22,007 nt of DNA from Azolla pinnata (GCA_037176905.1 JBBBWG010026447.1:1-22007), one strand, 5' to 3'. Shown: positions 8,651-20,830, numbered from the stretch's first letter. Notes: generated from the sequence alone by a model not told the origin. Made by a program: numbers and translations.

Positions 8651-11600
8651 TTAACAAACCGATCGCAACAAAATGGGCCCGATCCAAGAGCTGAACATGT
8701 CACTTAAAGCAATCTGCACTTCTCCTGAACCATGTTCACAACTGATCAAGCTTGCTAATAGAGGGAAAAATTGCCTCAGATACTTCTCAAGCGATGAATC
8801 TGTTAAACCACCGAATGCCTTCAACGTAGCTACGACCAATGGTGCCCGGGCAGTTAATTCTCTTCGTCTCGAAGAACCCAGAGGTATTGTCCAAGTATGC
8901 TTCTTCTGCGGAAGTGAATGGACAGAGACTGATGCAGTATTCAGATATACCTGCAGCACATCCTTGCACAGTTCCACTAACCTATTTTCAAAATCTAAAA
9001 CCTGAGCAAGAGCTGGTTTATCCAGGGGCAAATTCTGCAGTATTGTTAAGTATGCCAAATATGACTCATTTTCTAAACGAAGAAATGGAGGATCTGGTAA
9101 TTGAGTCAGCATTTGCAATTTCTGCAACTTCAATCGTAACTGAGAATCTGCATTAGCTTTGTGTGCATGCATTGCAATTTCCTGCAATGTATCTAGCAAA
9201 AATATAGCATGATTTGCTTTTATTCTACTCCCATGTAAATTGTAAATTTCAATGACAGCCTGCAGGAAAGAATATTCGCTCATAATCACACAAAATGTCT
9301 TGAAACAGCAAGATGATAGACATCAATCATTAGAAAACATACCTGCACTAATAGCAACTGTACTGCAGTGCGTGATTTCATCTCAATGATCGCAGCATGT
9401 AAGCCTTTCTTAAAGTTCTGTGTTTTGTCCTGTTTCATCGAATAGTCTATCCCAAATCCATGCTGATGCATTGACTGTGCAACTTGAGACTCTGCATTAT
9501 GTACAACCTTCAGTATATCAGGTAATGTCTCTGTGGCAGCTTCTTTCAACACTATCAAAACTTCCGTCCATCTTTCATCGGAAAACAGAGTTCCAGCATT
9601 GTTAATCATTCGTACGAAAGCTGCAACACCAATTGCAGCCAAACTTTGATGGGATCTCTTTATAAAACCAGTTAGTAACTGCAATATTTTCCCAACAAGT
9701 GGATTGACAACATTGTAAAACTTTACAAAGAGGTCAACCACCAGTTGCAAAGCCAAAGTGCATGTCTCATACAGCCATGCATCTACTTCAATGTCATTCT
9801 CATGATGAAATGTACCATCATCTTCCATACTTTGAAGAGAGGTATGATCCATAGCTCTGCGAACCGAGTCAAAAATTGGGAACAGAACAGAATCAAAAAC
9901 ACGCTCCCAAAGCCCAAGGGAGAAAAGATGTCCATGAATACGAAGAGTGTCGAACAATATATCCAAAGCACTTTTCCGAATATCAGGCCGTGGATCAAAG
10001 CTCAATTCTGATAAGCCTGCAAGCCATGATATCAATAAAACTTTGCTAAGTACATTATCTCAAAGTACACATTCAATTCTTCCAAAGTATTTTTATCAAT
10101 TTTAGTGTTTGAATAGGTTGTCTAAAGGCTAACAAGAAAATGAACTAAAGAAATAGTTATAAGCTCACCGACAAGAAGAGGAAACCAAAAATAAAGATGA
10201 TCATCTTTGTCTGTGAAAGGAGGATCTGATTTGAGAGACTTGTCCTTTGCCTTATTTCTTTCAGCAGCACCAAGTTCACCTTCGGCTAATTTAAGGGCAC
10301 AAAATCTCAAGAAAGCAATTGCATTTAAACTTACATCCTGATTGAACCTGCTATTTGTAAATGCAATGAGGCAGTTTACACAGTCCGTGAAAGTTGTTGT
10401 TTCTGTCTCCGTAATGTACGGAAAATACTCCCGAACTACTTTTTCAATCGTTTCAAAGGCCAGTAACACAATACTTTTATGGTCATCTGTTGCTGCTGTA
10501 GTAAAAACCTGAAAAAGTGCATTTGTCAATGATTAACTAGCTGGTACTAAGGTGAGTGTGCTAATTTAGATCCAGGGGCAGTTGAACAATAAAACCTAGA
10601 AAATAAAAGTTATCCAAATACCTATGAAAAAATTACCATGAACATAATTTTCCATCCTGATTTGACATTGTTTACTCTAGATAAAACCATCTGAGAGACG
10701 CAGCGGATGATAAGCTCCCTGATTTCAACAGCTCTGCTTTTACGCATGACAATCACGAAGGGCTTCATAAATTCATTCTGGAAATTATAGTTTGCAAGCT
10801 CTTCACGTTCCAAAAATTTCATTGCCAGCTGCCTCAAAGAATCCATTGCAAATATTGCAATTGAAAGATTTTCAGAACAACCAACAGTAATAAAAAAGTC
10901 AGAAAGCACATTCCATATACGTGACCAGACCAATCTGATTCTTCCCATATTAAAATGCCTGCAGAAATGACAAAACAAAATTAGTCTAGAATATCCGATC
11001 AACCATAAAAGAGCAAAACAGCACACAAAAAAGGTGAATTAGGATTCCTTACGCAATCTCCACAATCTTTGTCAGACTAAAGACTCTGGGATCTGCTGGT
11101 GATTTTAACTCCTCAATAGAGACCTTGCATAAAGCCTTCACAAAATCAACAATGGCTTCACTATTTAGATTTACACTTCGTGTAAATATACGATTCATCT
11201 CTATTTGTTCAAGCAAGTTGAGGTTGGACATGAGATTATTTATCTGTTCTGTAGTGACAACACCTGATGCCTGGCCACCAACACCAGCACTATCATATGA
11301 ACCCCTCCGAGCAGGACCAGAATGTTGTATACGATTAGTTCCTTTTTTCCAAAGTACAGGAAGTACAGATGATTTCACTGAGTGCTTCGACTTTTCCAAG
11401 TCATTTTGTGGTGCTGCAAAAAATGTGGCATCAGGTGGAGCACCTTCCCCTAGAAGATGAAGATGTTCAAAACGGGACACACAAGTCAAAATGTGCTCCC
11501 ATGCTTCTTGTAAGTAGTTTCCATCCTCATCCACAATTGTAATAATGGCCTGGAAATACAGTAGTCCACTAATATTTATCGATCCATCAATGTCTTTAAT

Positions 11601-14600
11601 GCAGAGCATTCTTTGAAACAATAAGGAATAGAAGCTAAGATGCTGACAGATTTGTGGAACGATAAAGACTATCAGCATTAAAACAAAACACGCATGTTTA
11701 CTTATCACAATGAACAGATATATTTATATAAATCTAATCCGTGTCATTTGTATAGCTGGTGACATTTTCTTGACACATGAATCAAGTGCAGGATACAAAT
11801 TTGTTGAATGTTTTCGTATGATTGGATCTTTCAGTGAGCAAATCATCATCTACAAGTATATTACTGGCCATAATGCATTTATTCTCACTAAATCTTTTTT
11901 AGTTTCGTAACCTTGAAGCAATAGTATATTCATCCCTGATTTTTGTCTTCGCTGTATTTCAAAGGAACAATGATGCTCTATTGAAAACTCATATTTCTTC
12001 CAGAGCTGTAATACTTTTGAATAAGGTACATTTATATCTCCCTCTTTTATTTGGACCTTCAAGCACGCCCATTTCTACAAGAAGATCCCTAGAAACAATA
12101 ACCATCAGTGCTCAATTCACATGTTCATCGCATCCTATGATAAAGATGACGTTCTTGAAAGGATTTGAATATTATTGAATAACAAGAAAGGGAATGAAGA
12201 GCCCTCTTTATGAATATACAGAAGTTTGATCTCCAAAAGCATAATTCAGTGATCAACTTCTGCCTGTGTCATATCTGCCTATGGGGTTGATTGCTACTTT
12301 TTGTGAGGGAGGTATGCATAGTTGTAATTGTGTCAGTTAATTTTGTAAATGTTGCTTAAATCAGCCACCCCTACTTTGTTGATTGTTCTTATTTTGGGGT
12401 GACCTTGGGCAACTCCATTCCATACTCAGTGAACCAGCTAGCACTTTTTGAGTAATAAATTATTTGTTAATCGTCATATTGGCGTTGTCATCAGACATAC
12501 TTGATTGACATTTGATGTGATAATAATATGCCATGCTGTCTTCCTCGTAGTGGTCTTACACATCCATCAATCACGTCATGAGGTTCACATGTTTTCACAT
12601 GGAGATCTTTATTTGTTCATTCAGTTATTAGATATCTGGTATATTATTATGATAGCTCTCATTGTGCAACCTCAATAATGTCTGTATGACGTGTTAAGTT
12701 GCTAGAAGAGCATCATTAAACAATTTTCCTTTTTTTCAATAGCCCCATTTAAATGTTTTCATAGATTCAACAAAATAATCCTAGACTTGTAAATCTAAAA
12801 ATTGGTGAAGACGCACCTTAATAGCATCAATATTTTTCTGTTTTATATCCGCTGCAGAATGTAGAGATGTGAACTTTGCTAATGAAGTTAAAAATGCATC
12901 ACGCTGTGTCTGCATGCACATCACTGCCATGATGTGCACAGCAGCACGAAACCCTTCAAGACATTGACAGATCACAACTGCATCTTCACTTTGGTCCAGT
13001 GGTACACTGAAGGCAGCAAGCATGGGTGCCCAGCATACCTCCACCATGGGCCTTAAGATCTCAACATCAGTCGCAGCATAATAAATACTTCTGCAAACTC
13101 AAGAGAGGATCAGTTACACAAACTATCTCAAAATTTGCTACAACAAGAGAAAATGATCTTGCAGCACTGTACTCACTCTGATTTTCCGGCCTTTGCCTTG
13201 AATTGTTCTTGCATATGGCGTATAACATCATCACTTGTTTCTAATGAATTTTCATTGCTTCGTTTTCGTATGACAATGTTGAGTATAGTATCCAGATTCA
13301 AGATCCTGTTTGTGTTTGTTGGTTGTTTATTTTGAGGAACTATGGAATCTTCTTTGATTTTAATTTCATTCTTCAATATGCGATCATAGAGTGATCCTAA
13401 GAAATCCTCAGGGAGATCCTTGCCATCATCAATACCTCTGTTATTGCGAAAAAAATCTGCCTTGGACATCTGCAATGTGAATCAAGGAAATGCAACAAAC
13501 AATACACTTCAACCGTAAATCAAGGAATTCTTAAGACAAAACGTAGATATGAGCTAAAACATTCCTGGACATCATATGCTCATGAACAAACACTTCATCT
13601 ATGATTATTGGTTAATACCTATCTGTGGTAAATTACACTTACCGATTTTCCATATATAGATAAACATAAAGTGCTAGAGTTAAATTGTCCTTTGCCACCA
13701 CCAACAAACTTAATGTCCAACTTCTACTATAAGCCTGCCTATGTGCCACATTGTGCACCAATTTTAAACCTCAGATTCAGAATTAAAAACAGCTACATTT
13801 GACATCCACCATGTGAGTAAGCCACATCTATGCATCATCTCCTTGACCAAATAATGCCACCAAACTTACGATCATACTTCAAGAAAAACAGTTACTGACC
13901 TTATTTTTTACCATTGGATTATGTGCATCTGTATTTAGTAAGACCACAGAATAAGCAAGCACATAAGCTGTATCTGCACTAGTGAATGCCTTAGGGTTGC
14001 ATTTACAGTATCTCTCAGCAAATTTTTCCATTATTCTGTCAATTTTCTGGGCTTCACCAGGTAACCTAAATCCGAAGAGCAATGACCTCAGAGCTTCATC
14101 GAATTCCAAACCCTGGAAATTAAATGAATCTACATAAGAGTACATCACTCTTAAAGACAGCTCTTCATTTTCCCCGAGATAATCACCAATCATCGTCTTG
14201 TTTAAGCCTGTTGCATTTTTCAAGAATAGTGCTATTTCTTCTGGTGACTCTCCAACCTTCTTTGCTTTTATCAGAAAATCAATGCCTTTACGTGGTTTTC
14301 TGTTAAAGAGTGAGATACCTTCCTGCACACAATAAACATATCATAAATTTCAGAAGAAATCATGCCTAAAAGCACTCTACAATCAGACTTGAAAGTCAAC
14401 ATCAAAAAATAGCCTTGCATGACAACTTAAGTGTCTAATCTGTATACATAGCATCACTTGAAATATAGAAGGAAAAACGTATAGCACTATAAATTCTATT
14501 CCATTGCCAATATTAAACCAGACAGCCCTTGGAAACTAGTGGAAGTTCTAAAACATAACATATGCCTTTCCAATTGTCGATATACCTTCTGTAGTCAAAC

Positions 14601-17058
14601 TTGAAACACGATATTGAACTGGCTAGAAGATCTAGTTTGTTAAGCACAAAAATGAATGCTTCACAATATACATCAAACTAGCCACAAAACCTGCTTTTAC
14701 CCTAATTTGCATTCAGGTCATTGTCCGAAACTTCAGAAACAAAACTCTTTAACAATAGTCAACAATCAAATGTGAATGGGCTGATTTCAAATCAGTCATC
14801 AGGATCAATCTGTCAACTTTCCAAACATAACAAAATTAATGATAGAAAACATCCTTGAACCTACTTGGAGTTCTAATTTATAGGCACGACGTTGTTCAAA
14901 TGTCGCTGCCTCTGATGTTTCACCAACAGGTTCAGCACGAGCCTCTGACCCCTCATGTGCATCCTCTACACCTTCTGCTGAGCTTTCATTACCTTCTTCT
15001 GATTCATGGATCTTCTGAAGATTTGCATCTGAGATGAGAAGTTGTTTGTTCATCCAATTACCCATTGATCTCAAAACACCTACTAGACACTTCATGGCAG
15101 AAAGCTGAAAAGTTGCATCTTGGACAGGGGTAACACTAGTCACTGCGCCAGGTGGAATGCCTTGTGCTGTCTTCAACAACCCATTCACCATCCTGCAGGG
15201 GGAGACGTTCAAAATAAAATATGATTTAGAATCTCAGGAGAAGCCGGCATATTTCACTTGATAAGCATAGTGGCATAGTTCCAACCTCTCAAAAATGTTG
15301 GATGCATCTACATCGCAGTCATAATTGACAAATATATCGACAATGATCTGAGAGTCTACACATAATTTGTCCAGGAACTTTAGAACCACCGTTTTCTGCG
15401 GAACATTCGCTTGAGCAACATTTTCCAACACCCTGAGAACGATCATAGGGAAAAATACACCAATCTCAGCTTTCAAGCCATGCCTGAACCTCGAAACTAG
15501 GCTCATGAAAATGGAGCAAGACAGCTGGAAAATGGTCAATGTGGCTGAGGCACTGTTCTTCAACAAGGATAGACAAAGGTATTGCTTGATGGCCACCAAA
15601 AACCTGCATAAGGAGAGAATACATGAATCGTGGTGTAGTTACTCATCACATAATACAGCTCCTTATCATGCCTAGCCTTGGTTAATAGAATTTCACTAAC
15701 TTGTCACTTTTGCGGAAAACCTCGCCAGCATTTTCAAGAAGAATGTTCAGCAACTCTAAAGAGAGAATTTTTCCTCGCATCGGCGATGGATCTCCTCCCT
15801 CTTGAGATGGGGATTTCATGGAGAGTTTACAGAGTGCCCTGAAGACCAGAAATGCATCCCTTCGAAGCTTATTACTGATTTGTACCTCAATATCACCATC
15901 AACTTTGTCTATATCTACTTCTGAAAGGCCTCCTTTTCTCTCTTCTAGAGCACTTTTGTACATGCTTATCTCCCAATACTTGGCCGATAGCATGTCTTTA
16001 TCAGAGGATTCCAGATAATTCGTTGGGTCAGCACCTTCAACCGCTTCTGAATCAAATGCCCCATCATGACCGATGGATTTGAATGAAGGCACTGGATTTA
16101 GAACCACTTCAATGTCTTGCACAACTTTCGTGATGAAACTCTGTACAAACTGAGTCATATTTGTATCGGGAACTGCGCCTCGTTCCGAAGTTTCCATTAG
16201 ACCTGTGACTAAGATCGGCTGGACAGGAACCGTGGAAGAATCAGCTTCCATTCTTCTGAATACTATGACAAGCATTTGGATGAGAGAGGCTTTCGCAGTC
16301 GTCTGGTTAACCACAACCTTGCTCCCAAGATAGATGTTGTAGCACGTTCGTACAGCCTTAAGGAGCGTTTCTCCATGAATTCTCAAGGAGACAGATGTAA
16401 CTGCTGTAAGAAGTGTTCTAATGACTAGTAATTCAATGGCATCATCTGCAAGTTCATGGCATTTACATACAGCTTCCATGAGGTTTGCCACGATTCCACC
16501 GTTTCCCACGGTATTACTTGTGGATGAATCGACTTCACCTCTCAAGAATCCATGAGAAATGAGCTTTTGAACAGCATCGAGCGAAGCTTCGCATACCTTC
16601 AGATTGCCACTCTCGCACGAGGAGTTCAAAGGCTGCAGAACGAGGGCGGCATCTTCGACGGAGAGGTAGCGAGATCCGTCAAAAATGCAGCTTGATGGGG
16701 CAGCCTTGTGGTCGGGCCCGTCGGCGTTTCCGTTTCCGGCGGGTTCTGCCTGTGCGGAAGGTGGAGCAGAGAGGCGCTCGATCACGGATTTGCACTCCTG
16801 GACGAGCTTGGAATGTTTCCGCCATGTGGAGCTCCTGGTGACTTTCTCGAGGGCCGGATTGAGGACGAGGGCGAGAGGGGAAAGCGAAGGGACGGGAGGG
16901 AGAGGATAGGAAGGAGGAGCGGCGGGAGCGGAGGGAAGGGAGGGAGAAGCACAAGGAGCGGATGAAGAGGGGGGAGAGGGAGGGACTGCTGCTTCTTCGA
17001 CGGCTGCTGCATCGGCTGCTGCATCTGCAGTTCCTGCCGTCGCCATGGCTGCTTGCAT
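8651..17058 (-). CDS. BIG3: BIG-type ARF guanine-nucleotide exchange factor (Sec7), BIG3-like, complete, 11 exons
   Basis: In transcript order the exons are 17058-15701, 15603-15286, 15192-14865, 14322-13900, 13469-13177, 13090-12817, 11549-11053, 10958-10637, 10508-10169, 10016-9343 and 9259-8651. They total 5436 nt and stay in frame at all ten junctions, giving 1811 aa (Arabidopsis BIG proteins are about 1750-1790 aa). The protein activates ARF GTPases by GDP/GTP exchange at the trans-Golgi and in post-Golgi traffic. An Ala/Pro-rich start leads into the DCB region (TWRKHSKLVQECKSVIERL, about 75-95) and then HUS (SNIFER-MVNGLLKTAQ). Sec7 spans about 669-860, with FRLPGEAQKIDR (catalytic Glu758) and AYVLAYSVVLLNTDAHNP. 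HDS regions follow, and the end is GPILLRSVC. Leu796 replaces the Met of brefeldin-sensitive GEFs. An ATG at 17046 (MATAG, context GCAGCCATGG) is the stronger start and would give 1807 aa. The BIG3 assignment is from recall and could shift within the BIG family. Confidence 0.96.
11550..12816 (-). other. BIG intron 6, the largest intron, without a visible insert
   Basis: A 1267-bp AT-rich intron, while the other BIG introns are 83-542 bp. Its borders are GTGCGT (donor, 12816) and TTTCCAG (acceptor, 11550). I see no gene, terminal repeats or transposon domain within it. Short open frames on either strand (such as 11850-12062) have no recognisable motif. Confidence 0.7.
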
Positions 17059-17155
17059 CTGAGTTCTTCTGCGAGCGAGAAAGAAGAAGATGGGGAGAGA
17101 AGGGGCGGGGAGGGGGGTACCTTCGTATTTTCCAAAAACTACACCGTATAATACA
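17059..17155 (-). promoter_or_regulatory. BIG 5' leader and candidate TATA element
   Basis: On the minus strand the 17059-17118 stretch is a CT-rich leader (CCCCTCCCC, TCTTCTTC). A TATTATA-like element lies at about 17148-17154, 90 nt before the first ATG, which would allow a leader of about 60 nt. The leader composition is typical of plant 5' UTRs. The TATA call is weak. Confidence 0.35.
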
Positions 17156-17159
17156 AGCT

Positions 17160-17660
17160 TGAGAAGATCTGGAAGCTAGCGTATGTACGCAACCGTATAC
17201 CGTACTGATTTCGGCATCTCATCGTGTACACGATACCGTAGACAAATACCCCCACGAGCGCTCGCCGTATATACCGGATCCTGGCATCTCTCGATGCTGG
17301 CGTATGTATGCAAGATTCGTGCATTTGTGCGTATGCAAGATTCGATTCCCGTATGTATGCAAGATTCGTGCATCCGTGTGTACACGCTGCTGGGCACTCG
17401 TCGTGGATTCAAGCACCTTGTCGTATACGAGATTTCTCCCTGCGGAAGTCTGCGAAGGGCCCAAGTGCGAGAGATTTCGACGAGGATCGAGGATCGAGCA
17501 TCTCGCCTTTTGCAAGAGATTCCAGCGTTTGAGCACACCGCTTGCAAGTTTTTGGGCATCTCGTCCCGGCCTGGGATTCGAGCATCCTTGCTGTGTACAC
17601 ACGATTCAGGCGTCTCATTACATGCAAGGTTCCTGCTTCTATCTGGTCATTAATTTATAC
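17160..17660 (+). repeat. Degenerate repeat cluster of TGCAAGATTCG / GCATCTCG words
   Basis: TATGCAAGATTCG occurs at about 17306, 17331 and 17355, twice followed by TGCAT. GCATCTC(A/G)TC-type words occur at about 17214, 17284, 17499 and 17558. GTGTACAC words also recur, one inside the perfect 14-bp palindrome ATCGTGTACACGAT (17222-17235). The tract is more GC-rich than what follows. Both strands have several overlapping frames of 60-160 codons, all sharing the same repeated peptide words, so I treat them as by-products of the repeat. Family unknown. Confidence 0.6.
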
Positions 17661-18760
17661 ACGAGATCTATACATCGTCTTCCGAGCATGATCTGTGTAG
17701 CTTGATCCAAGCTTGGCCCATTTGGCAAATGCCTTGGGATTTTCATGCTATGGTATGAGGCGCATTCCAATCGTTCCAATGTCTATGATCGTCGAATTGA
17801 TGCCATTCTCATGCAACAACATGTTTCCAACCTTACACCATGTACGTTAAGTCAAAACGATACACTTTACAATAAGATTAAGCATCCACAACAACATTTC
17901 AAACCGTTGCAATCTAAATCAGGCTACCGAAGAACACAAGCTACTGTATTTAATTCATTGGTATGTAATCTTAGCATGTTATGGTGGCTAACCTCATGCA
18001 ACTAATAAGGATGCCACTTCTTGATGTTTTTCTTTCAAAGTTAGATGCGATGTAACAAAACGAGTTTGATCAACCTGATGATCGCATTCATGCAAAATGC
18101 ATGTGATCAATCGTCGAACCATACAAGGCTCAAGTAAATAACTGTAGATCTAAGAAGTACTTTGCATGACAAGACTGCCCAACTTCCATTTGTAGGAATC
18201 GACAACGATTTGGTTTGAGCTGAAACCGAACTAGACACTGCAGACTTCGTGGTTTAAATAGTTTCATGGTTCAGTTGAGTTCAATTTAAGCTTCCAGTAT
18301 AAGCTGTGAGGGTTCAAAAACTCACATAGAACATAGTTTTTGCACATCAAGCCTATACATTTGTAGAACTGCATTGAAACCATGAAGGGTTTAACTGGCT
18401 TGAAATACGTAATTTGGGCGAAGTGGTTCTTCACGGCAACGAATGAATCGTAACTTGCTTGTCGTCGTGCAAAGCCACAGATCAAACATTAGCGATCCGA
18501 TTCCGATCATTTTAGACAAACATGAACCATTCACAGTAGACACGAAAAAGCCAACCCAAACAAGAGGAAAATGCCGATGATGGGTCTGGTGAATCGGGTC
18601 ATACACCCCTCTTTCATGATCCAGAACAAGATATACATTTCGAGTCTGAAGAAGAAACACAACATCGAGCGGATGGAATGGACAAACAAACGCCAACTAT
18701 TCACCCGAGCTCGATGGTGGGGATTGAGGGAGGGAGGGAGGGAGCAGAGCGGAGCTTCGC
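17661..18760. other. Intergenic region between BIG and PSAN
   Basis: No gene is supportable here. The part next to 18760 should hold the PSAN 3' UTR (minus strand), including a (GGGA)n run at 18726-18744, just past the PSAN stop codon, which would be CCCT-rich in the mRNA. The remainder is AT-rich unique-looking sequence. Confidence 0.5.
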
Positions 18761-20613
18761 CTACCATTTCCAGAAGACATTGGAGCCACACTTGTACTTC
18801 TCCTTACCCTCGCATTCCAGCTTCAAGTCATCGGTGAGGAAGGGCACATTCTGCAGAACATAATGCACATACAAGCATCAAAATGGGGCGGCAGCAATGA
18901 TGCACATTCAGATCATCGATACAACATCGTCATAACCGTTAATTTCACTACATTGACATGCACGCATGAGTGTATGATACACATACATTCATCATTTCCC
19001 TACGAGCAGCATGCACATGCAACCATGATGACATTGGAGAAGGGTGCTCAAACCGTCTCTATTGTGGAGCTCACCTTCTTCTTTGCCAAGTCTTGGCAGC
19101 CCGTGAAGTTCTCGGGGAACTTGCAGGTCCCGTTCGCGACTGTATACGCACGCGCTATGTTGGCATAGCTAGTGGCAAGCCTCTTCTTGTCATTGAGCTC
19201 CTGTGGTTTAAATAGAGGGAACAACACATCAGATGAAACAACACAACCAGGATTACAGGACCCGAAACGATGTGATGACGACGATGACAATGCTGGACAT
19301 TTGCATAGACTCGTATAGATTTCGCATTGCTGAAATCGGCCCAAACAATGCACGACCTGATATCTTGTTTCGCAGGAAATTTGGTCCCAAACAGGCATGG
19401 CCTGATCGATACCATGTTCCACAAGATACATAGATGCGCGAAATCAATCGAAAACATGCACAACCAGATGAACACGGACGTATGTACATAAAGCAAAAAT
19501 TGATCTAAACAGGCATGACCTGATCGATACCACATTCCATAAAAATGCTCCAAACACCCACAATCAGATGGATACCTTGTTCCATGGATATGGAGATGTT
19601 GTACATATGCAAAATTGATCCAAACAGGCATGACCAGATCGATACCTTGTTTCATAGACAAGTAAAAATGTGTTGTACACCATGCATCCAAGCAGAGCTC
19701 TCCATAGCTACACAGATGTTGGTAACACAAGCAGAAAACTGGTCCAAAAAACAGGCATGACCATATCACCATAGCTACACAGACGTTGGTACACAAGCAG
19801 AAAAACCGATCCCCAAGCAGGCATGGCCAGATCAGCATAGCTACACAGATGTTGGTACACAAGCAGAAAACTTGTCCAAAAAACAGGCATGACCAGATCA
19901 CCATAGCTACACAGATATTGTTGGTACACAAGCAGAAAACTGGTCCAGAAAACAGGCATGACCAGATCAGCATAGCTACACAGATGTTGGTACACACGCA
20001 GAAAAACCGATCCCCAAAAACAGGCATGACCAGATCACCATAGCTACACAGACATTGTTGATACTCAACTACCAGATCACCAAAGCTACACAGACATTGT
20101 GGGTACCCAAGCAGAAATCCGACCCCCCAAAGCAGGCATGGCCAGATCACCATAGCCACACAGATGCTGTTGGTAGACACGCAGAAAGCCCGAATCCCCA
20201 AACAGGCGTGAGCTGACAGCTTATACTCCACCGACATACCCTGCGCCTTTGTACGCAAAAGAGCAGAACGGATCCAGAACAGGGGGGGAGAACCGAACGA
20301 TGGATACCTTGTTGGCGGCGGACTTGGCGAGGAGGTCTTCGACGAGGGTGGCCTTGGCGGCGTCGGCGCGGAGGAGGAGGCCGGCGGCGAGAAGCGTGGA
20401 GGCGAGCTTGGCGAGGGCGTCGCGGCGCTTGAGGGCAGGGGAGGAGGGCGGGGGAAGGGAGCAGGTGGTGAGGGGCCTGGCGATGGCGGAGCGGGGGGCG
20501 GAGGAGCAGCAAGGGGAGCCGGAAGGGGGGAAGCTGGAGCCGAAGAAGAGGCTGGAAGAAGCAGCAGCAGAAGCAGAAGATGCAGCTGGAGCTGCCATAG
20601 CCGGAGCTGCCAT
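18761..20613 (-). CDS. PSAN: Photosystem I reaction centre subunit N (PSI-N), complete, 3 exons
   Basis: Exons 20613-20308, 19200-19075 and 18850-18761 break between codons and give 173 aa (Arabidopsis 171). PSI-N is a lumenal subunit of photosystem I that helps plastocyanin interaction. Residues 1 to about 60 are an Ala/Ser/Pro-rich chloroplast transit peptide. KRRDALAKLASTLLAAGLLL (62-81) is a twin-arginine thylakoid signal, in line with the known delta-pH/Tat import of PSI-N. Cleavage after AKA (86-88) would leave an 85-residue mature protein, the usual size. The mature part shows ANKELNDKKRLATSYAN, CKFPENFTGCQDLAK, LECEGK and the hallmark end KCGSNVFWKW. ATSYAN and VANGTC differ from ATSGAN and VQFGSC, which I recall for flowering plants. 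Intron 1 (1107 bp) is mostly minisatellite; intron 2 is 224 bp. A 15-bp duplication at the start provides a second in-frame ATG (20598). Confidence 0.95.
19385..19702 (-). repeat. Older, degenerate repeats in PSAN intron 1
   Basis: AAACAGGCATG(G/A)CC(T/A)GATCGATACC occurs at about 19389, 19508 and 19621, at intervals of about 115 bp, with diverged sequence between. The same AAACAGGCATGACCAGATC core is in every unit of the adjacent 66-70 bp array, so this looks like an older or higher-order stage of the same repeat. Confidence 0.75.
19703..20219 (-). repeat. 66-70 bp minisatellite in PSAN intron 1
   Basis: Units begin CATAGCTACACAGA and start at 19703, 19770, 19836, 19902, 19971, 20039, 20081 and 20151. 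Spacing is 67, 66, 66, 69, 68, 42 and 70 bp, so the sixth unit (20039-20080) is shortened. Two unit types alternate in places: one with AAACTGGTCCA and one with AAACCGATCCCCAA. The array stops about 90 bp from exon 1. Confidence 0.95.
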
Positions 20614-20830
20614 AGCCAGAGAGCTCTGTGTGTTTGTGCCGGAAGTGATGATGATCTGGTGTCTGTGGAATTCTGTGCTTTTCTTGACTTACTTACCACA
20701 TGGGGGCCAAATGGCCATGGAATTCTATTGGCTTTGGAAGAGGATAAGGATATACATCTGTTTGTGCTTGCTGATGCTGCTGCTCTGATGATGCTGATGA
20801 TGCATCGTTACGTCACATGTTTGCGATCGA
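20614..20830 (-). promoter_or_regulatory. PSAN promoter candidates (TGACGTAA, I-box, TATA-like)
   Basis: On the minus strand, going towards the gene, the elements are TGACGTAA (20808-20815, a bZIP ACGT element), then GTATATCC (20748-20755, TATA-like) overlapping an I-box core CTTATC (GATAAG at 20743-20748). A TATA there would give a leader of about 105 nt. I-boxes and ACGT elements are known in light-regulated photosynthesis promoters. Their action here is inferred from position only. Confidence 0.4.

Noticed and set aside
11550-12816. A possible nested gene or transposon in BIG intron 6
   Set aside because: No terminal repeats, transposase motif or long frame was found. It looks like ordinary AT-rich intron DNA.
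16679-17162. Plus- and minus-strand frames overlapping BIG exon 1
   Set aside because: They are shadows of the GC-rich, Ala/Pro-coding first exon of BIG.
17176-17653. Several frames of 127-156 codons on both strands between BIG and PSAN
   Set aside because: All carry the same repeated words (ARFVH, ILHTY types) dictated by the DNA repeat, overlap each other, and lack any known domain.
19155-20699. A 514-codon open frame on the minus strand across PSAN exon 1 and intron 1
   Set aside because: It is out of frame with PSAN. Its repeated CVAMVIWSCLF-type peptide comes from the intron minisatellite with units divisible by three, and its start lies in the promoter region.
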